A stretch of 64,000 bases of DNA from Paramesorhizobium leguminum. Lineage in GTDB: Bacteria; Pseudomonadota; Alphaproteobacteria; Rhizobiales; Rhizobiaceae. The notes beneath the pieces were generated by a model. It saw nothing but the letters and a program-made list of their open reading frames with translations, was not told the DNA's origin and ran no database searches. Positions 59,396 through 64,000 of this stretch are shown piece by piece. Location of the stretch: positions 233,868 to 297,867 of the forward strand of contig NZ_QJTF01000002.1 in the NCBI RefSeq assembly GCF_003217235.1, given 5' to 3'. The position numbers were made by a program, and so were the translations under genes. Position 1 is the first letter of the stretch; every line of letters begins with the position of its first letter.

Positions 59396-60640
59396 ATGAA
59401 GAAATCCGCCCTGCTGCTGGCAGCGTCGTTCCTTGCCTCCACCGCACTTGCGGTTGCACAGCAAGCCCCCGCCTCCCCCACGACTTCCTCTTCCACGACT
59501 TCGACCGAAGCTCCCGCGACACCAAAGCCGGCTTGCGGCGGTGACCTGAAAACGTGGCTTGATGGCGTAGCCGCCGAAGCTCGTGCCGACGGTATTGGCG
59601 ACAAGGGCATCAACGAGCTTTATCAGGCCCAAATCGACCCAAAGGTGCTCGCCCGTGATACCTCGCAGGGCGCCACGTTCAACCAGACCTTCGCCGATTT
59701 CTCCAGGAAACTCATTTCCGATGCGCGGCTGAAAAAAGGCCGGGAAATGCTGGTCAAATATGCCGATGTCTTCAAAAAAGCCGAGGAAACTTACGGCGTT
59801 CCGGGTCCCGTCATCGCCGCTTTCTGGGGGCTTGAGACCGATTATGGCGCAATCCAGGGCAATTTCGATACGTTGAATGCGCTGGTGACGCTTTCGCACG
59901 ACTGCCGCCGCCCGGAACTGTTTCGCCCGCAATTGATCGCGCTTCTGAAGCTCTTCGATCAGGGCGTCGTCAATGCGCAGACCACAGGCGCCTGGGCCGG
60001 CGAGATCGGCCAGATGCAGATGCTGCCGCTCGATTATCTGGAGCGCGGCACCGATGGCGATGGCGACGGTCGCGTGGATTTGCAGAACAGCGCGCCCGAC
60101 GCAATCATGACGGCAGCGCGGATGATTAGCGACCTCGGCTGGCAGAAGGGCCAGCCCTGGCTGGAAGAGGTGCGGCTGACGAAGGACCTCCCCTGGGAAC
60201 AGGCGATCCGCACCAACCGCCTCCCCCATTCCAAATGGGCGGCATGGGGCGTGGAAGGAATGAACGGCCCGCTCGGCCCTGATGACGGCAATGCCTCGCT
60301 CCTCCTGCCGATGGGGCGCAAGGGGCCGGCCTTCCTCTCCTACCCGAATTTCGATGTGTTCGTTGAATGGAACAAGTCGATCGTCTACGCGACCACAGTC
60401 GCCTATTTCGCCACCCGCCTCGCCGGCGCCCCGGCCTTCGAATTGGGCAATCCCGATCCCGGCCTCAGCACCGATCAGATGAAAGAATTGCAGACCAAGC
60501 TTGCCGCGCGCGGCTACGCCATGGGCAAGATCGACGGCGTCTATGGCCTGGCAACACGCGACGCCGTGCGCACCGAACAGCAACGCCTCGGCATGCCTGC
60601 GGATTCATGGCCGACGGTGGAATTGTTGAATAAGCTGTAA
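59396..60640 (+). CDS. Membrane-associated lytic transglycosylase (MltB family, GH103)
   Basis: 414 aa. Signal peptide (LLLAASFLASTALAVA), a Thr/Pro/Ser-rich spacer, then the MltB-type SLT_2 domain: VIAAFWGLETDYGAIQGNFD with catalytic Glu, GAWAGEIGQMQMLPLDYL and DGDGRVDLQNSAPDAIMTAA. A C-terminal peptidoglycan-binding domain follows (MKELQTKLAARGYAMGKIDG ... TRDAVRTEQQRLGM). It yields anhydro-muropeptides. The stop is 0-1 bases from the hairpin repeat. Confidence 0.9.
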   Translation: MKKSALLLAASFLASTALAVAQQAPASPTTSSSTTSTEAPATPKPACGGDLKTWLDGVAAEARADGIGDKGINELYQAQIDPKVLARDTSQGATFNQTFADFSRKLISDARLKKGREMLVKYADVFKKAEETYGVPGPVIAAFWGLETDYGAIQGNFDTLNALVTLSHDCRRPELFRPQLIALLKLFDQGVVNAQTTGAWAGEIGQMQMLPLDYLERGTDGDGDGRVDLQNSAPDAIMTAARMISDLGWQKGQPWLEEVRLTKDLPWEQAIRTNRLPHSKWAAWGVEGMNGPLGPDDGNASLLLPMGRKGPAFLSYPNFDVFVEWNKSIVYATTVAYFATRLAGAPAFELGNPDPGLSTDQMKELQTKLAARGYAMGKIDGVYGLATRDAVRTEQQRLGMPADSWPTVELLNKL

Positions 60641-60759
60641 AGTGAGCGGTGAGCGGTGAGCGGTGAGCGGTGAGCGGTGAGGAATTGGTAAAACATACAT
60701 TAATACAACAACTTAACTAGCTATATTTACTGCTCACGGCTCACTGCTCACCGCTCACC
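60641..60759. repeat. Hairpin repeat with heptamer arms (mltB / GGDEF-EAL gap)
   Basis: The left arm (60641-60682) is five to six near-perfect GTGAGCG units. The right arm (60730-60759) is CTCACGG/CTCACTG/CTCACCG units, with a ~48-base AT-rich loop between. The right arm contains the stop codon of the convergent GGDEF-EAL gene. Confidence 0.88.
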
Positions 60760-63219
60760 GAAGAACTCGCCGATGATATCAGCGACATTTCCCGGCGCCA
60801 CCGGCGGGCTGAACAGGAAGCCTTGCAGCTCGCCGCACTGTTCGGCGCGGAGCCGTTCGAGCTGGGTGGTCGTTTCCACACCTTCCGCCGTGGTGTCGAT
60901 GCCAAGGCTCGCGCCAAGCCCGATGATCGCGCGCACGATGGCGAGCGACTCCGGACTGTTGTCTATCTCCCGCACGAAGGAGCGATCAATCTTCAGCCGA
61001 TTGAAGGGAAACTGCTTGAGATAGTGCAGGCTGGAATAGCCGGTGCCGAAATCGTCAAGCGCGATGCGTACGCCATGATCGCGCAGCTGGCGCAGAAGCC
61101 CCAGATTGGCCGCGCTGTCAGCAAGCAGCACCGATTCCGTGATTTCAACTTCGAGCCGGCTGGGCGCAAGCCCGCTCAACCGCAGCGCATCTTCGATGGC
61201 CTCAAACAGGCCGCCGCTGCGAAACTGGACCGGAGAGACATTCACAGCCACCATCAGCGGATCAGGCCAGGACGCGGCTTGGACACAGGCCTCGCGGAGC
61301 ATCCAGCGTCCGAGCCGGTCGATCTGGCCGGTTTCTTCGGCAATCGGAATGAACTCCGCCGGCGACACCATGCCGCGCGTTGGGTGACGCCAGCGCATCA
61401 GCGCTTCGAAGCCGCACAATTTGCCTGATTGCACCGATAGGATCGGCTGGAAATGCGCCTCAAACTGGCTGGCGACATCGGCATTTCGCATATCCATCTC
61501 CAGCGAACGGCGGTTCGAAACCTGCACGTCCATTTCCGGCTCGAAAAAGCGCACGACGCCTTTGCTGGAGCTTTTGGCGCGATAGAGCGCGAGATCGGCG
61601 CAGCGCAGGAGATCGTCGGCCTCCGTCGCATCGATCGGCGCAACCGCTCCGCCGATACTGGCGCCGATGCGGACTGGCCTGCCCTTGACGCTGGCGATAA
61701 GCGCCAGTTCCTGGCCGATGCGGTGGGCAAGCACCTCGATCTGCTCCCGCGATTCAAGCCCTGGCGCGAGAATGGCGAACTCATCGCCGCCAAGCCGGGC
61801 GACGATATCCGCCTCGCGCAGACGTGTTTTCAGTCGCTTGGTCACTTCCACCAGCACGGCATCGCCCGCGGCATGGCCGAGCGTGTCGTTGACCACCTTG
61901 AAATCGTCGAGGTCGATCATCAGCACCCCGAAGGCGCGCCCGCCATCGCTGAGCTTCGCCGCCGCCCGCTCGATCTCGCGGGTAAACACGGTCCGGTTGG
62001 CTGCTCCAGTCAGCGGATCGTGATGGGCGAGATAGGTGACATGCGCCTCCGCACGGCGCCGCTCGGTGATATCCATGATGGTCGAAAGCGTGGCCGGCCT
62101 GCCTTCCACCATGACCTCGCTGGAATATTCGATGACTTCCAGCACCCGGCCATTGGCCGTGCGGTGGCGCAGAGCCGTTTCGGGCAAGGCTGCCTCCGCT
62201 CCACTCTCCGAAGCCTCAACCGTGATATCCGACATGCCAAGGTTCAGGAATGCTTCGCGCTCATAGCCGTAAAGCCGCAAGGCCGCATCGTTGACGTTGA
62301 GAAACGCCTCTTCGCCAAGAGCGCGCACATACATCGGCGCTGGATTGTCGTCGAAGAGCGAACGGAACAACGTCACCCTGGATTTAAGCTCACGAATATC
62401 GGTCAGCGTGACGGTGAGAATACCGTCCGCCGAATTCACGCCGGCCTGCAAGGCGAGCGAATTCCCTTCTAGCTCATAGGTAAGCTCGAACGGTTCACTC
62501 AGTTCGCCCCGGGCCGCCCGCAGCAGCCGCTCCGGCATGTCGCCGATACGCAGCCGCATGAAGGTTTGCGAGAGGAGCGTGAACTGCAAATGTTCTGGCG
62601 GCGCGCCCAGAAAGCGCGCGGCGGCATCGTTGATGCTCAGGATATAGAAATCGCTCGGAATTCCGTCTTCGCCCGTTACCGGGCTCAGGCCCACAATGCC
62701 CTGCTGCGAGGCATTGATCAGCAATCTGGGAAGATCCAGTTGCGCCTTGCGCTGGCGCATCGTGAGAAGGAAATATTCCCCATTCCAGCGGCAGGACAAG
62801 GGAAAGGCGACGATCTCCACCGTCGATACCATGTTTTCGATCAGCCAGCGGCAGAGCGCAAGGCTTGGGGATCCGGCATGGCGCGAGCGGCCAATGGCCG
62901 AGGCAATTGCCTGGCGGAAAACGAACGGCATATCCAGAAGATCGGGCGACGCACCCTCGCGCAAGCCAATAATGGAACGCACCAGCTTTCCCGCGCGCAG
63001 CATCCGTGGCGGCTTGCCGGGCAGGCAATGGATCACCGCGATCTCATCGGCGAAGCGCCCCATATTGCCCAGCGTAAAGTCCTCATAGGACGGCAGCGGC
63101 GTGTTGATGCGCGCCGCCTGCCAGCAATGCAGCATGTAGCGCACATCCTCGAACTCCGTCGGAAGATTGATCGCTTCCTCAGGCTGGGATGGCGTTGGTT
63201 CTCTTCGGGAATGAGACAT
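60748..63219 (-). CDS. PAS-GGDEF-EAL cyclic-di-GMP signalling protein
   Basis: 823 aa. N-terminal PAS-like region (~50-180), further PAS domains (VTGEDGIPSDFYILSINDAA; VTLFRSLFDDNPAPMYVRAL), then GGDEF with intact active site (VARLGGDEFAILAPG) and EAL (FEALMRWRHPTRG, DDFGTGYSSLHYLKQFPFNR, KIDRSFVREI). Both catalytic motifs look intact, so cyclase and phosphodiesterase activity are possible. No membrane helix is evident. The C-terminal FFGER and stop come from the hairpin repeat. GAGGAA precedes the start. Confidence 0.92.
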   Translation of the reverse strand: MSHSRREPTPSQPEEAINLPTEFEDVRYMLHCWQAARINTPLPSYEDFTLGNMGRFADEIAVIHCLPGKPPRMLRAGKLVRSIIGLREGASPDLLDMPFVFRQAIASAIGRSRHAGSPSLALCRWLIENMVSTVEIVAFPLSCRWNGEYFLLTMRQRKAQLDLPRLLINASQQGIVGLSPVTGEDGIPSDFYILSINDAAARFLGAPPEHLQFTLLSQTFMRLRIGDMPERLLRAARGELSEPFELTYELEGNSLALQAGVNSADGILTVTLTDIRELKSRVTLFRSLFDDNPAPMYVRALGEEAFLNVNDAALRLYGYEREAFLNLGMSDITVEASESGAEAALPETALRHRTANGRVLEVIEYSSEVMVEGRPATLSTIMDITERRRAEAHVTYLAHHDPLTGAANRTVFTREIERAAAKLSDGGRAFGVLMIDLDDFKVVNDTLGHAAGDAVLVEVTKRLKTRLREADIVARLGGDEFAILAPGLESREQIEVLAHRIGQELALIASVKGRPVRIGASIGGAVAPIDATEADDLLRCADLALYRAKSSSKGVVRFFEPEMDVQVSNRRSLEMDMRNADVASQFEAHFQPILSVQSGKLCGFEALMRWRHPTRGMVSPAEFIPIAEETGQIDRLGRWMLREACVQAASWPDPLMVAVNVSPVQFRSGGLFEAIEDALRLSGLAPSRLEVEITESVLLADSAANLGLLRQLRDHGVRIALDDFGTGYSSLHYLKQFPFNRLKIDRSFVREIDNSPESLAIVRAIIGLGASLGIDTTAEGVETTTQLERLRAEQCGELQGFLFSPPVAPGNVADIIGEFFGER

Positions 63220-63742
63220 GGCAATTCCTCGTCCGGGTATCGTGCTGGAAAGCGATCAACCTGACGGTCTGAAAAGGGAGAATCGTGGGACATGCCGACG
63301 GAATTCGGCTTGGCAGGGCGGCGTCATGCCTCGCGCGAGCACCGTTGCAATGGAATGCCAGATTTTCCGGAAGCCGGGAAATCATGCGGGTGACCGTGCG
63401 CCGTTCATGCGAACTCTAGGCAATGTGCATTACGAAGGCCTTAAATGCGCCGTCATGGAAATGTCATGCGAGTCGGACGGTCTTGGGCGGAATGGACGTA
63501 TGCGATGCTTTTGAAAATGGCAAAATTCGGCATTCGAGCTCTTTACGGGTTACGGTTCATAAAAAGTGAATGAATGAAGGAAGTGTTGTTTTTCAATAGT
63601 TTAGAACAAAATGGCAAAAAATTTTCCTCATCGTCGCTATTTCGCAACACGAATTCGGCTTTTTTTACGGCATGATTGAGCATACATTCCCATCGTTAAC
63701 CCAACGCCACAAGGAGCCGTGGCGTCTGAAGGAGGCAGACCG
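63220..63742. other. Intergenic region with Pho-box-like site
   Basis: 523 bp without a supported protein gene. 63540-63680 is AT-rich (AAAATTTTCCTC) and may carry the promoter of the 28-aa ORF. A Pho-box-like sequence CCGTCATGGAAATGTCAT lies at 63450-63467. Confidence 0.45.
63450..63467. promoter_or_regulatory. Pho-box-like direct repeat
   Basis: CCGTCAT-GGAA-ATGTCAT matches the two 7-bp half sites of the Pho-box consensus at 12 of 14 positions with a 4-bp spacer. It lies ~230 bases upstream of the GGDEF-EAL gene and ~275 bases upstream of the 28-aa ORF, so its target is unclear. Confidence 0.4.
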
Positions 63743-63829
63743 ATGGGACTTACACGTTCGCTCAATGTCCTGATGATCTGTGCAGCATTTGCGTTTCTCG
63801 CTGCGATGGTAATGGGCCTTATTCCATAA
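63743..63829 (+). CDS. Tiny membrane protein, 28 aa
   Basis: MGLTRSLNVLMICAAFAFLA then AMVMGLIP: a single hydrophobic helix with a short polar N-terminus. Ribosome site AAGGAGG lies 7 bases before the ATG, one of the best in the window. I do not recognise the family. It lies just before an apparent IS3-family end. Confidence 0.6.
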   Translation: MGLTRSLNVLMICAAFAFLAAMVMGLIP

Positions 63830-63905
63830 GGCTACTGCATGAAAACACCAGCGAGGGTCCTTGATCCCTGGGTAAAATACCAACCACGAGAAAGCCCGGC
63901 ATAGC

Positions 63906-64000
63906 TGAACTGACCCCCGAAAGTTGGATGTCAACCTTCGGGGGTTTTTCATGTCCAGGCACAGCACTGCTTTCAAGCATTCTGTTGTGGAATTTTATCG
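63906..64000 (+). mobile_element. Left end of an IS3-family element (runs off window)
   Basis: TGAACTGACCCCCGAAAGTT resembles IS3-family (IS150-type) terminal inverted repeats. The hairpin CCCCCGAA...TTCGGGGG-TTTTT (63914-63949) directly precedes an ATG frame, a layout seen in such elements. The other end is outside the window. Confidence 0.5.
63951..64000 (+). CDS. Transposase OrfA-like, 5' end (partial)
   Basis: The frame MSRHSTAFKHSVVEFY runs off the window. S-x-x-FK-x-SVVE-Y is the usual opening of IS3-family OrfA helix-turn-helix proteins. GGGGG lies 6 bases upstream. Only 16 codons are visible. Confidence 0.45.
   Translation, partial: MSRHSTAFKHSVVEFY

Noticed and set aside
60641..60690. 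Possible CRISPR array from regularly spaced GTGAGCG units
   Set aside because: Units are 7 bp, directly adjacent and without spacers; they form the arm of a hairpin.
63914..63949. Stand-alone intrinsic terminator or small RNA end
   Set aside because: The stem and T-run lie directly before a transposase-like ATG, next to an IS3-type terminal sequence, so I read it as part of the IS left end.

Overview
The window looks like a chromosome segment from the Brucella/Ochrobactrum group (Brucellaceae, Rhizobiales). Four things point there: GC-rich coding sequence, the rhizobial layout of the division and cell-wall (dcw) cluster, candidate sites for rhizobial regulators (RirA, Mur, PhoB), and many short palindromic intergenic repeats of rhizobial type. 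The assignment rests on protein recognition by eye; no database search was run.

Layout. 1-5 kb: 3' end of a kinase-like gene, a dienelactone hydrolase, a UvrD/PcrA helicase carrying an in-frame repeat insertion, a GIY-YIG protein and an orphan AbrB-type antitoxin. 5-14 kb: azlCD, a three-gene operon of tiny membrane proteins (71, 34 and 34 aa, the 34-mers being paralogues), pepP, prmA, a SCO1-type copper chaperone with a 53-aa membrane partner, a hexapeptide acyltransferase, creA, a dicarboxylate symporter and a DUF2461 gene. 14-41.3 kb: a long minus-strand block read as mraZ-rsmH-ftsL-ftsI-murE-murF-mraY-murD-ftsW-murG-murC-murB-(heptad coiled-coil protein)-(isochorismatase)-ddlB-ftsQ-ftsA-ftsZ-lpxC-bamD-recN-ligA. 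This block makes lipid II, runs septation, and includes lipid A and outer-membrane assembly and DNA repair genes. Many neighbours overlap by 1-13 bases, but repeats break it between murC/murB, ftsW/murD, mraY/murF and murE/ftsI. 41.6-46.9 kb: metal import (feoAB, mntH), vapBC and a DUF1801 pair. 46.9-50 kb: RNase P RNA, a lytic transglycosylase, an AmiD-like amidase and a TerB-J-domain protein. 50-55.5 kb: a degraded accessory patch with two head-to-head truncated genes, two small lipoproteins and a frame-disrupted autotransporter. 55.8-63.2 kb: SPW protein, betaine-lipid genes btaAB behind a candidate Pho box, a GH25 lysozyme-like lipoprotein, an MltB-type transglycosylase and a PAS-GGDEF-EAL protein. 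The right end holds a 28-aa ORF and the apparent left end of an IS3-family element.

The main novelty is how the repeats interact with genes. One sits in frame inside the helicase. One sits in the apical loop of helix P12 of RNase P RNA. A class of hairpins with arms made of 7-8 bp tandem units occurs at four loci. At three genes (ligA, btaB and the GGDEF-EAL gene) the repeat supplies the stop codon. A poly-C tract in the autotransporter signal peptide looks like a phase-variation switch, currently out of frame.
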